Under the pieces are notes generated by a model. It was not told the origin of the DNA, made no database searches, and worked only from the letters and a program-made list of their open reading frames with translations. From Caballeronia jiangsuensis (lineage in GTDB: Bacteria; Pseudomonadota; Gammaproteobacteria; Burkholderiales; Burkholderiaceae): a stretch of DNA of 64,000 bases. The stretch covers positions 40,475 through 104,474 of the forward strand of contig JFHF01000030.1 in assembly GCA_000648925.1 (NCBI GenBank), read 5' to 3'. Positions 49,209 through 57,736 of this stretch are shown in pieces. The stretch's first letter is position 1. The number at the start of each line of letters is the position of its first letter. The position numbers and the translations under genes were made by a program.

Positions 49209-50402
49209 TCAGCGTGACGTCACGTTTTCCGCGATGATCCTTTCGATTTCCGCGTTCGCCTCGTCGCCGTAGTGGCTGAAGACATCGGTTCGATACGAGG
49301 TCGTCGATGCCGCGCCGAGTTGCGTGCCGGACTGGTCGCGCGTCTCCACGTCCGTCTGCATCGACAAACCGATGCGCAGCGGATGCGCGTCCAGATCGCG
49401 CTGATCGAGCCGGATGCGCACCGGCAGACGCTGCACGACCTTGATCCAGTTGCCTGTCGCGTTCTGCGCGGGCAGCACCGCGAAGGCCGCGCCCGTGCCC
49501 GCCGAGAATCCTTCGACATGGCCGTGGTACTTCACCTTCGAGCCGTACGCATCGGCGGTCAGCGTGACCGGCTGGCCGATGCGCATATGGGCCAACTGCA
49601 CTTCCTTGAAGTTGGCATCGACCCAGACGCCGTCGAGCGGGACGATCGCCATGAGCGGCGTGCCCGGCGCGACGCGCTGGCCGACCTGCACCGAGCGGCG
49701 CGCGACGTAGCCAGTCACCGGCGCGGGCAACGTGTTGCGCGCGTTGTCGAGCCACGCGTCGCGCACCTTCGCGGCGGCGGCCTGCACGTTCGGATGCCGT
49801 TCGATCGACGTGCGGTCGGTCAGCGCGTGATTCGACTCGGCCTGCTGCCGGCCCGCGTCGAGTGCTGCCTGCGCGGCGCTCACGGCATCGCGCGCATGAG
49901 CGATGTCCTCGCCCGAGACCGCGCCGGTGTCGGCGATCGCCATGCGGCGCTTCAGGTCCGACTGCGCGCGCGTCAGATCGGACTGGCGCTGCGCGACCGT
50001 CGCCGCGTAGTACGCGTTGTTGACGTACAGGCTGCTCACTTGCCGGACCGTTTGCGCGAGATTCGCCTCGGCATTGGCGAGCGCGACCTTCGCGTCGGCG
50101 GCGTCGAGCGTGACGACGGGATCGCCCTGATGGACGATCTGCGTGTCGTCGGCGTTCACGGCGATCACCGTGCCGCTCACTTCGGGCGTCAGTTGCACGA
50201 GATTGCCGCTGACGTAGGCATCGTCGGTCGATTCGAAGAAACGGCCCGTCGTGTAGTAATAGCCGGCCCAGCCCGCGCCGCCGAGCGCGATCGCCGCCGC
50301 GAGCAGCGAGAGCAGCAGCTTGCGCTTGCTGCGCGGTTGGGTCGTCGTGTCGGCCGGCGATTGATTCGCGTCCGTGCGTTCGGTGGTGATGGTGTCGCTC
50401 AT
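49209..50402 (-). CDS. HlyD/EmrA-type membrane fusion protein
   Basis: 397 residues. A cytosolic N-terminal stretch ending in RSKRK precedes one membrane span (LLLSLLAAAIALGGAGWAGYYY), then lipoyl domain (STDDAYVSGNLVQLTPEVSGTV), coiled coil, second lipoyl half (LPAPVTGYVARRSVQVGQRV) and barrel. The FFESTDDAYV opening is typical EmrA. It links the DHA2 pump to the NodT channel; 27 bp separate it from the NodT gene upstream. Confidence 0.92.
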   Translation of the reverse strand: MSDTITTERTDANQSPADTTTQPRSKRKLLLSLLAAAIALGGAGWAGYYYTTGRFFESTDDAYVSGNLVQLTPEVSGTVIAVNADDTQIVHQGDPVVTLDAADAKVALANAEANLAQTVRQVSSLYVNNAYYAATVAQRQSDLTRAQSDLKRRMAIADTGAVSGEDIAHARDAVSAAQAALDAGRQQAESNHALTDRTSIERHPNVQAAAAKVRDAWLDNARNTLPAPVTGYVARRSVQVGQRVAPGTPLMAIVPLDGVWVDANFKEVQLAHMRIGQPVTLTADAYGSKVKYHGHVEGFSAGTGAAFAVLPAQNATGNWIKVVQRLPVRIRLDQRDLDAHPLRIGLSMQTDVETRDQSGTQLGAASTTSYRTDVFSHYGDEANAEIERIIAENVTSR

Positions 50403-50429
50403 GTCAGTGCTCCGTTCCCTGTTGGCCGA

Positions 50430-51899
50430 TCAGCGTGCGGCGAGCGCATCGGCTGATGTATCCGTGTAGCCGCCGCCCAGCGCGGCCGCGAGCGCGATCT
50501 GCTGATCGCGCCGGTCCATCTTCAGATTCGCGACCGCGCGTTCGGACGCGAGCGCGTTGGTCTCCGCGTTCAGCACGGTCAACTGGTTCGCGAGGCCCGC
50601 GCGGTATTGCGTGAGCGCCAGTCGCTGCGCGCTGTGCGCGGCGTCCTGCGCGACGTTGGCATCGACGAGTTGCGCATCGGTCGAGCGAATCTGCGAGAGG
50701 TTCGTGGCGACGTCGTTCAGCGCGGTGACGAGCGTCTGGTCATAGGTCGCGACCGCGTAGTCGAAGCCGGCGTAGCGGTCCTTGAGTTGCGCTCGCAGCG
50801 CGCCGCCGTCGAAAATCGGCAGATGGATCGCCGGGCCCGCGGACACGGTGCGGCTCGCCGCCGTCAGCAGCCGGCCGAAGCCGAACGCGTCGAGGCCGAG
50901 CGACGCGCTCAGGTTGATGTCGGGGTAGAACTCGGCCTTCGCTTCCTTGATGTCGTGCGTCATCGCGTCGACACGCCAGCGCGCCGCGACGATGTCCGGT
51001 CGGCGGCTCACGAGATCGGCGGGAAGATTGGCGGGCAGACGCACTTCATCGCCGATGCCGAGCTGCGGACGCGCGATCGACAAGCCACGGTCCGGACCTT
51101 TGCCGACGAGCGCCGCGAGCTGATAGCGCGTCGCGACGATACGGCCATCGAGCGCGGACAGCGCCGAACGGCTCGACGCGAGATCGGCTTCGGCGGTCTT
51201 GCGTTCGACTTCGGTATCGAGCCCATTGGCGATGCGGCCCGCCGTGATGCGCACGATCTTGTCGCGCTCGTCGACTTCGCTCTGCGCGATGTCGTGCAGC
51301 GCATAGAGCCGCGCGAGCTGGTTGTACGTGCGCGCGATGGACATGTCGAGCGCGAGCCGCACGGCTTCCGCGTCGGCGCGGCTCGCCTGCACTTGCGACA
51401 CGGCGGATTTGAGCGCCTCGCGGTTCTTGCCCCACAGATCGAGATCGTAGGAAGCGGACAACAGCCCCTTGTTCTCCGACTGCCACGAACCGGCGTAAGG
51501 CGGCGGCACGAGCGCGTTCTCGGAAAATCGCTGACGTGTGTAGGAGTAGGACGCATCGACGCGCGGCAGCGTGCCCGCCTTCGCGGTTTCGCTATACGCC
51601 GACGCCGCCGCGATTCGGGCGCGCGCCTGTTCGAGCGTCGGGCTGCCGGCGAGCGCTTCGTCGAGCAGCGCGCGCAGTTGCGCATCGCCGAACTGATCGG
51701 CCCAGTCGGACGCGGGCCAGCGGCCTTCGTCGGCGGGCAGGCTCTGCTGCGTCGCGTAGTCCTGCGGCTGCGCCGGTTCCTTGTCGCTATGGATGCCTGC
51801 GTAGTTCGCACACGCCGAAAGCACCGCGGCGAGCATCAACGTGACGCCGGTCCGCGCGATCCGCGAACCGAACGTGTTGCGATTTTCTTGCTTTTTCAT
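50430..51899 (-). CDS. NodT family outer-membrane efflux lipoprotein
   Basis: 489 residues. Lipobox LSAC with C30 as the lipidated cysteine; two OEP repeats (RALLDEALAGSPTLEQARARIAAASA; DIVAARWRVDAMTHDIKEAKAEFYPDINLS) and SYDLDLWGKNREALKSA, the equatorial motif. Exit duct of the second MFS tripartite pump. It is only family-related to the NodT protein at 27181-28707, so the two pumps are not a local duplication. Confidence 0.92.
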   Translation of the reverse strand: MKKQENRNTFGSRIARTGVTLMLAAVLSACANYAGIHSDKEPAQPQDYATQQSLPADEGRWPASDWADQFGDAQLRALLDEALAGSPTLEQARARIAAASAYSETAKAGTLPRVDASYSYTRQRFSENALVPPPYAGSWQSENKGLLSASYDLDLWGKNREALKSAVSQVQASRADAEAVRLALDMSIARTYNQLARLYALHDIAQSEVDERDKIVRITAGRIANGLDTEVERKTAEADLASSRSALSALDGRIVATRYQLAALVGKGPDRGLSIARPQLGIGDEVRLPANLPADLVSRRPDIVAARWRVDAMTHDIKEAKAEFYPDINLSASLGLDAFGFGRLLTAASRTVSAGPAIHLPIFDGGALRAQLKDRYAGFDYAVATYDQTLVTALNDVATNLSQIRSTDAQLVDANVAQDAAHSAQRLALTQYRAGLANQLTVLNAETNALASERAVANLKMDRRDQQIALAAALGGGYTDTSADALAAR

Positions 51900-51902
51900 T
51901 TT

Positions 51903-51917
51903 CTGACCTGTCAGATA
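51903..51917. repeat. 15-bp element CTGACCTGTCAGATA, copy 2 (before the NodT gene)
   Basis: Second identical copy, only four bases before the NodT start codon on the minus strand, so a bound protein here could also block translation initiation sequences from being made. It overlaps the ribosome-site region (CAGG). Confidence 0.55.
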
Positions 51918-51957
51918 AATGGACGAAAAAAATGCACGGACGCCGTGCGCCGCGCGC

Positions 51958-52395
51958 TCAGTCTTCGAGAAACTTGTTCAGCAGCCGGCGGAATTCCTGG
52001 AACTCGCTCTTGGTGAACTTCCTGAGGCGCTTGTTCAGCACGACCGGCGCGATATGCGGCAACTCCGCCGCGACTTTCTCGCCTGCCTTGGTCAGCGTGA
52101 GATTCACGACGCGGCGATCTTCCAGACTGCGCGTGCGTTGCAGCAAGTCGCGCGCTTCGAGTTTGTCGAGCATGCGCGTCATGAGGCCGGTGTCGATGCC
52201 GAGCAGTTTCGACAGCTCGAACGGCGTCTGCGTCTTGCCGCCGCGCATGGACATGAGAATGCCCATTTGCTGCGTGGTGATGCCGAGATTTTTCAGGGCG
52301 GCGTCGAGTTCCGCGGCCAGCAGGTTGCGCGCCTTGTTGACCGCGAAACCGACGCTCTGCGTCAGCGTGAAGCTTTCGGGAGTGTAATGGTCCAT
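51958..52395 (-). CDS. MarR family transcriptional regulator
   Basis: 145 residues with the MarR winged HTH: LGITTQQMGILMSMRGGKTQTPFELSKLLGIDTGLMTRMLDKLEARDLLQRTRSLEDRR, including the wing D-R-R. It heads the efflux operon (58 bp before the NodT gene) and likely represses it, released by a phenolic or drug-like ligand. A good sigma-70-like promoter lies just upstream at 52433-52460. Confidence 0.92.
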   Translation of the reverse strand: MDHYTPESFTLTQSVGFAVNKARNLLAAELDAALKNLGITTQQMGILMSMRGGKTQTPFELSKLLGIDTGLMTRMLDKLEARDLLQRTRSLEDRRVVNLTLTKAGEKVAAELPHIAPVVLNKRLRKFTKSEFQEFRRLLNKFLED

Positions 52396-52432
52396 GCCTG
52401 TTCTCCAGTGCGGCGAACTGCCATGGAACGTA

Positions 52433-52460
52433 ATTTTACTGCAAAGTCAGATTTTGTCAA
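52433..52460 (-). promoter_or_regulatory. sigma-70-like promoter of the marR-efflux operon
   Basis: On the minus strand, TTGACA (52455-52460) and TAAAAT (52433-52438) are 16 bp apart, 38 bp before the marR start. ATCTGAC, the half-site of the repeated element, lies between the two boxes, a position where a bound repressor would block RNA polymerase. Confidence 0.6.
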
Positions 52461-52475
52461 CGTCTATTTCTTCAC

Positions 52476-53171
52476 TTAGAGACCGGGCATGATCGGATAG
52501 GGAATCGTGTGATCCTCGACGCGCTTCACACCCGGGATGCTTTCCGACGCGATCCGCATGGCGTCGAGCTGATCCCTCGACCAGACCGTGCCCCACAAAT
52601 GCACGACGCCTTCGCGCACAACGATATTGCGCCCCGGAAACGCCCAGCCGCGTCCCGCGAGGTCGCCCATCAGCATCGCGCGGATTTCCGCATCGCTTGC
52701 CAGCGCTTGCGGCGCGGCTTCGATGGCAAGCGACGAGGCCAGCGCCTGCACCAGATTCGAGCGGCTGACGATGCCGACGAGACTGCCGTCGCGCAGCACC
52801 GGCACGCGCTTGATGTGATGGCTTTCGAGGACCGCGGCGATATCGGCGAGCGACGTCTCCTCTTTCACGCAGATGGGCTCGCGGCTCATGATTTCGCCGA
52901 CCGTCGGCGCATGCGACCTGATGTAGTCGGCCGCGCCGCCGTCGGAGCCGAGCATGTCGAGCCACCACGAGCGGCGCTTGCGCTTCTCGGTGCCGATCTC
53001 TTCCCGATGCAGCAGATCGCCCTCGCTGACCATGCCGACGACCTGCCCTTCCTGATCGACGACGGGCGCGGCGCTGATGCGATGCTCCACGAGCAATCGC
53101 GCCAGTTCATGCACTCTGGTTTCGGGCGTGACGGAGACGACGGGGGAAGTCATTACATCGCGTGCTTGCAT
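52476..53171 (-). CDS. CBS-domain pair plus BON-domain protein
   Basis: 231 residues starting MQARDVM at 53171; GGAG is six bases upstream of this ATG rather than three from the ATG before it. Two CBS motifs occupy residues ~1-60 (VMTSPVVSVTPETRVHELARLL) and ~90-150 (IMSREPICVKEETSLADIAAVL), each with the G-x-V-S-x-x-D/N end. The C-terminal ~70 residues form a BON domain (GVVHLWGTVWSRDQLDAMRIA...GVKRVEDH). CBS pairs bind adenine nucleotides; this architecture is common in proteobacteria as a stress or energy sensor. Same strand as marR but with its own region upstream. Confidence 0.9.
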   Translation of the reverse strand: MQARDVMTSPVVSVTPETRVHELARLLVEHRISAAPVVDQEGQVVGMVSEGDLLHREEIGTEKRKRRSWWLDMLGSDGGAADYIRSHAPTVGEIMSREPICVKEETSLADIAAVLESHHIKRVPVLRDGSLVGIVSRSNLVQALASSLAIEAAPQALASDAEIRAMLMGDLAGRGWAFPGRNIVVREGVVHLWGTVWSRDQLDAMRIASESIPGVKRVEDHTIPYPIMPGL

Positions 53172-53327
53172 CATGTGCTCCGGAAGTCGATTGACGAGGC
53201 CGTATCGGCATGCGCGCTTCTGCTCGCGCAAGTCCGGAATCACTTTAAGGATCGCCGTACTTTCAACCGTTGACCGGCATCAAGCATTTCGCTGGAGCAC
53301 ACCTGCGGCCGACGGACGCGGCCCGGC

Positions 53328-54167
53328 TCAATGCGCGTCGATGAACGCGGTGACATCGGCGAGAACGGGCGAATCCTTGCGCCGTTTCGCCGAAAATGAC
53401 TTGACGACCGTATCGTGGCCGTAGCCCGCGTATTTCTTCAGCACGACGACATCGTGATGCGCGCGCAACGCCTCGGCGAAACGATCGCTGTTGCGCGGAT
53501 CGACATCGGTATCCGCAGTGCCCGCGGCGAGCAGCATCGGCGGCTCCTTTCCCGAAACGAACGCGATCGGCAACGCTCCCGCGCGCAATGCCGCCGGAAA
53601 GATCTCGTCCATGTGCGGATCGCTCGTCGGGATGGCGGCGTACGGCCCCGCGAGTCCGATCATCCCCGCAAGCGACGTGTTCGCGATGCCCTGCGCGGCC
53701 AGATAGCGCGGATCGGTCGCGAGCATCGCGGCCATGTGCGCGCCCGACGAATGACCCATCAGGAAGATGCGCCGGGGATCGCCGCCGAACTCGTGCGCGT
53801 GATCGCGCGTCCAGCGCACGGCTGCGGCGGCGTCATCGAGAAAGCCCGGAAAAACGGCCTCCGGATAGATGCGGTAATCCGGCGCGACCGTCACGATGCC
53901 GTGCGCGGCGAGCGCTTCGCCGATGTCGCGCGAGTCCGATCGATGCCCGCTCTGCCAGCCCCCGCCGTAGAAGTACACGACGACGGGCAGATTCGCGCGA
54001 TCGCGGGATTCGGGCGCGTAGACGTCGAGCCGTTCGCGCGGCTCCTTGCCGTAGGCGATGCCGTCCGCGCGCTCGGTGCCGTGCTCGAACGCGCGCGTCG
54101 CGATCACGCCGCCCACGCATGCTGCCAGCGCGAGCGCCATGAATTTTCTTCTTGCCGGGAAATGCAT
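53328..54167 (-). CDS. alpha/beta hydrolase, carboxylesterase-like, exported
   Basis: 279 residues. The N-terminus (MHFPARRKFMALALAACVGGVIATRA) looks like a signal peptide or anchor. FYGGGW is the oxyanion motif (HGGGW type, with Tyr in place of His), GHSSGAH carries the nucleophile serine, and YGHDTVV the histidine. It resembles kynurenine-formamidase/BD-FAE-like esterases. It would hydrolyse small esters, probably in the periplasm. Neighbours give no clue. Confidence 0.85.
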   Translation of the reverse strand: MHFPARRKFMALALAACVGGVIATRAFEHGTERADGIAYGKEPRERLDVYAPESRDRANLPVVVYFYGGGWQSGHRSDSRDIGEALAAHGIVTVAPDYRIYPEAVFPGFLDDAAAAVRWTRDHAHEFGGDPRRIFLMGHSSGAHMAAMLATDPRYLAAQGIANTSLAGMIGLAGPYAAIPTSDPHMDEIFPAALRAGALPIAFVSGKEPPMLLAAGTADTDVDPRNSDRFAEALRAHHDVVVLKKYAGYGHDTVVKSFSAKRRKDSPVLADVTAFIDAH

Positions 54168-54544
54168 ATTGCCGTCTGCTCTCCAACTTTCCAGCGGTTA
54201 TTAGACGCCGTGCAATTGCGAATGTCCGTACGCAAGATATCGAAAGCGTTTTGCAAGCATATAGTTCGTTCTCCAATCTGTTGCACGGTGGGATGACCGG
54301 GTGTCAAGTGTCATTCATACCGATTCCTGACACGTGCCTGCAACCAGCCGACGACTTTTGTATCTCTCCGCACATTACGACACGATCTGGCTGGATACGC
54401 TTCATCGTCGATGACACTGGTCCGCCCGGAATCGGACCTCATATATCGAGAGCGCCCAAGGCGCCGCGCACAACTCAAAGAGTCAAGAAAAATAAGGCAA
54501 GCCGTCGGGACTCGGTATTGCCATAACCGCTGAGGGAGCTTTTC
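54168..54544. other. intergenic region, lower GC, no gene recognised
   Basis: 377 bp between the divergent esterase and synthetase-fusion genes. It is more AT-rich than the genes beside it and must contain both promoters, but I find no convincing boxes, operator repeat or small gene. Confidence 0.5.
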
Positions 54545-57500
54545 ATGGATCGTTCGGAACCGCCCAACGAGGCGAGAGCACGCCTGCCGATTTTCGACCA
54601 GCAACCCGTTCTCACCGCACAGTCTCAGATGACTGCGTTCACCGCGGCGCTGCAAGCACACACGGGCCGGCCATTCACACACTACGACGAACTGCACGAC
54701 TTCTCGGTCCGGGACTATCGCGTCTTCTGGAAGTGTTTCATGCAGTGGACGCATGGACTGAAGTGGTCGGGCGAAGCTGAGCCCGTATGCGTCGGCGATA
54801 TATGCGAGCAGGCGCGTTTCTTTCCCAACGTAGCGCTGAACTATGCGGAGAATCTGCTCGACTTCGCAGTCGCCCCCGCCGATGCGCCCGCGCTCACCGC
54901 CTGCCATGCCGACGGACGCCGCGTGCATCTGACGCGCGGCGAGTTGCGCGCGCGTGTCGCCCGCCTCGCCGATGCGCTCACGCAGTTGGGCCTGCGCGAA
55001 GGCGACCGCGTCGCGGGCGTGATGCGCAACGACGCCGACGCGATCGTCACCGCGCTTGCCGTGACCGCGATCGGCGCGACGCTGTCGACCGCCGCGCCCG
55101 AGATGGGCATCGAGACGCTGCTGGACCGCTTCACGCAACTGGAGCCGCGTTTCCTGTTCGCGCATACCGCCGCACAGCCGTTCGACACCGGCACGCCGCT
55201 CGCGCAAAAAATGGCCTTGCTCGCCGACGCGCTGCCGACGCTCGCGGGCATCGTCAGCCTCGACGGCGATCCTTCGGCCCTGCGCGCCACGCCGCCCGTC
55301 AACTCGCTCGACGCATTGCTCGCGGCCGGCGATCCGCGCCGCGTCGAATGGAAGCGCTTCAACTTCAATCATCCGCTCTTCGTGATGTTCTCGTCGGGCA
55401 CGACCGGCAAGCCGAAGTGCATCGTGCACGGCGCGGGCGGCAGCCTGATCGAGCATCTGAAGGAGCATCGGCTGCACTGCGATCTGCGTCCGGGCGATCG
55501 CATGTACTTCCACACCAGTTGCGCGTGGATGATGTGGAACTGGCAATTGTCGGCGCTCGCATCGGGCGTCGAAATCGTGACCTACGACGGGCCGATCGCA
55601 TCGGTCGATACGTTGTGGCGGATCGTCGCCGAAGAGCGCGTGAACGCGTTCGGCACGAGCCCCGCGTATCTGAAGATGTGCGAGGACGCCGGTCTCGTGC
55701 CAGCGCGTGAATTCGATCTGAGCGCCCTTCACTCGATGATGTCGACCGGCGCGATCCTCTTCGACGCGCAGTTCGAATGGGTCCGCAACAACGTGAAGCC
55801 GCTGCGGCTGCAGTCCATTTCCGGCGGCACCGATATCCTCGGCTGCTTCGTGCTCGGCAATCCGAATCTTCCCGTGTATGCGGGCGAAGCGCAGTGCAAG
55901 AGTCTCGGGTTCGATGTCCAGGCCTGGCGCGACGGCGCGCGCGCGCAAGGCGTCGGCGAACTGGTGTGCGTGAATCCGTTCCCGTCGCGGCCGCTCGGGT
56001 TTCTGAACGATCCGGACGGCGAGCGCTTTCACAAGGCGTATTTCAGCGCGAATCCCGGCGTATGGACGCACGGCGACCAGATCGAGTTTCCGCCGGAAGG
56101 CACCGCGCGCCTGCATGGGCGCAGCGATGGCGTGCTCGTCGTGCGCGGCATCAATGTCGGGCCGGGCGAGATCTACGGCGTGCTGAACGACATTCCCGAG
56201 ATACGCGAGGGCATCGTCGTTCAGCAGCGCATGCGCGATGCCGCCGGCGCCGATGGTCCGGGCAATCCTATCGGCGAGCGTCTCGTGCTGCTCGTCACGC
56301 TGAAGCCGGGCGCGCGGCTCAACGGGACGCTGATCGCGCGGATTCGCCGCGATCTCGTGCGCCGCACGTCCGCTGCGCATGTGCCGGATGTGATCGCGGC
56401 CGTCGACGACCTGCCGGTCACGCATAGCGGCAAGCTCACGGAAGCCGCGGTGCGCAACGCGGTCAACGGACTCGACGTGACCAACGCCGCCGCGCTGCGC
56501 AATCCCGCCTCGCTCGACGCGATCCGCACGCACCCGGCCTTGCAGCCCCGCTCCGCCGATTCGCCGCAAACCTACGCGACGCGCGAAGAACTGGAACGGC
56601 TGCTGCGCACCAAATGGGAGCAGTTGTTCGCCTTCGCGCCGATCGGCCGCGACGACAATTTCTTCGAGCTCGGCGGACATTCGCTGCTCGCGGCGCGGCT
56701 CGTCGCGGAATTGCAGCCGATCATCGGCCGCCCGATTCCGCTTGCGACGATGCTGCGCGCGCCGACCATCGCGAAACTCGCCGACGTGATCGAAAACGGC
56801 GCGCTGCCGCAGACATCGGAAGTGCTGGTGCCGATGCGCGAAGGCGACGGCGCGCCGCTCTTCTTCGTGCACAGCGTGACGGGCTCGGTGCTCGAATGCA
56901 CGCGGCTCATCGGGAGCCTGCGCAAGACGCGCCCGGTGTACGGTCTGCAAGCGATCGGGCTCGACGGTGAAACGCCGCCGCAACGCCGCGTCGAGGAAAT
57001 GGCGAAAACCTACGTCGACGAGATTCGCAAGGTTCAGCCGACCGGGCCGTATGCGCTCGCCGGTTTTTCTTTCGGCGGACTGATCGCGCTGGAAATCGCG
57101 CAGCAATTGTTCGGCGCGGGCGAGCGCACGGAATTCGTGTGTCTGCTCGACACCTACGTGCAGGAACGCTGGCTGCCGTGGTTCGCGTTGCTCGAATTCA
57201 GGCGCGATTATGCGAGCCGGCTGTTGAAGACGCTCTCCGGCATGTCGCCGAAAGCGCGCATCGGTTTCGCGGCGGCCAAGTTCCACGCCGCCGTGAACAA
57301 GGTGGCGATGCGGCTCGGCCGTGTGCCGCAGGCGCAGGCGGCACCGGCCGCCGCCGATCCGATGCCGCCGGTCCTGAGGCGCATGCGCGATACGTGCCGC
57401 ACCGCGATGAACAACTATCGGCCGAAGCCGTACGCGGGCGGGCGGATCGTCTATGTGCGCGCGGCCTTGCGCGACGAGGACCGGGGCGATCCGCTGCCGC

Positions 57501-57679
57501 TCTATCGCAAGATCGCGCGCGGCGGGCTGACGGTCGCGGAAGTGCCGGGCAACCATGCGGGCGTGATCGAGGAGCCGGGCGTCTATGCCGCCGCCGCCGC
57601 GCTCGACAGAGACTACGGCGTGGAAGACGAGTCGGAAGTGCGGCGCCGCGGTCACAGCGTCATGGTCCGGCGCGCGTAG
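54545..57679 (+). CDS. acetoacetyl-CoA-synthetase-like adenylation, carrier protein and thioesterase fusion
   Basis: 1044 residues in three parts. Residues ~20-650 are an adenylation domain most like acetoacetyl-CoA synthetase (FWKCFMQWTHGLKWSG; FSSGTTGKPK at 283-291; SGGTDILGCFV; catalytic K630 in THSGK). Residues ~678-755 are a phosphopantetheine carrier with DNFFELGGHSLL (S713). Residues ~768-1020 are a type I thioesterase with GFSFGG (S842) and a late histidine in PGNHAGV. So a beta-keto or beta-hydroxy acid could be activated, held on the carrier and released or transferred. It stands alone and faces a MurJ-like flippase gene; product unknown. Confidence 0.9.
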   Translation: MDRSEPPNEARARLPIFDQQPVLTAQSQMTAFTAALQAHTGRPFTHYDELHDFSVRDYRVFWKCFMQWTHGLKWSGEAEPVCVGDICEQARFFPNVALNYAENLLDFAVAPADAPALTACHADGRRVHLTRGELRARVARLADALTQLGLREGDRVAGVMRNDADAIVTALAVTAIGATLSTAAPEMGIETLLDRFTQLEPRFLFAHTAAQPFDTGTPLAQKMALLADALPTLAGIVSLDGDPSALRATPPVNSLDALLAAGDPRRVEWKRFNFNHPLFVMFSSGTTGKPKCIVHGAGGSLIEHLKEHRLHCDLRPGDRMYFHTSCAWMMWNWQLSALASGVEIVTYDGPIASVDTLWRIVAEERVNAFGTSPAYLKMCEDAGLVPAREFDLSALHSMMSTGAILFDAQFEWVRNNVKPLRLQSISGGTDILGCFVLGNPNLPVYAGEAQCKSLGFDVQAWRDGARAQGVGELVCVNPFPSRPLGFLNDPDGERFHKAYFSANPGVWTHGDQIEFPPEGTARLHGRSDGVLVVRGINVGPGEIYGVLNDIPEIREGIVVQQRMRDAAGADGPGNPIGERLVLLVTLKPGARLNGTLIARIRRDLVRRTSAAHVPDVIAAVDDLPVTHSGKLTEAAVRNAVNGLDVTNAAALRNPASLDAIRTHPALQPRSADSPQTYATREELERLLRTKWEQLFAFAPIGRDDNFFELGGHSLLAARLVAELQPIIGRPIPLATMLRAPTIAKLADVIENGALPQTSEVLVPMREGDGAPLFFVHSVTGSVLECTRLIGSLRKTRPVYGLQAIGLDGETPPQRRVEEMAKTYVDEIRKVQPTGPYALAGFSFGGLIALEIAQQLFGAGERTEFVCLLDTYVQERWLPWFALLEFRRDYASRLLKTLSGMSPKARIGFAAAKFHAAVNKVAMRLGRVPQAQAAPAAADPMPPVLRRMRDTCRTAMNNYRPKPYAGGRIVYVRAALRDEDRGDPLPLYRKIARGGLTVAEVPGNHAGVIEEPGVYAAAAALDRDYGVEDESEVRRRGHSVMVRRA

Positions 57680-57690
57680 AAGTGCTGACA

Positions 57691-57731
57691 GGATCGTCGG
57701 CCGCTCGCCGATAAGGAGCGGCCGACGATCC
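57691..57731. terminator. bidirectional hairpin terminator between convergent genes
   Basis: A perfect 16-bp stem (GGATCGTCGGCCGCTC with its complement) surrounds a 9-base loop, exactly in the 57-bp gap between the synthetase fusion and the flippase gene. No T tract follows, but the strength and location make a shared terminator likely. Confidence 0.75.
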
Positions 57732-57736
57732 CGCGA

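Noticed and set aside
54311..57655. 1114-codon open frame on the minus strand
   Set aside because: It is antisense to the synthetase-carrier-thioesterase gene, His/Arg/Ala-rich with no domain text, and arises from GC-rich codon bias.
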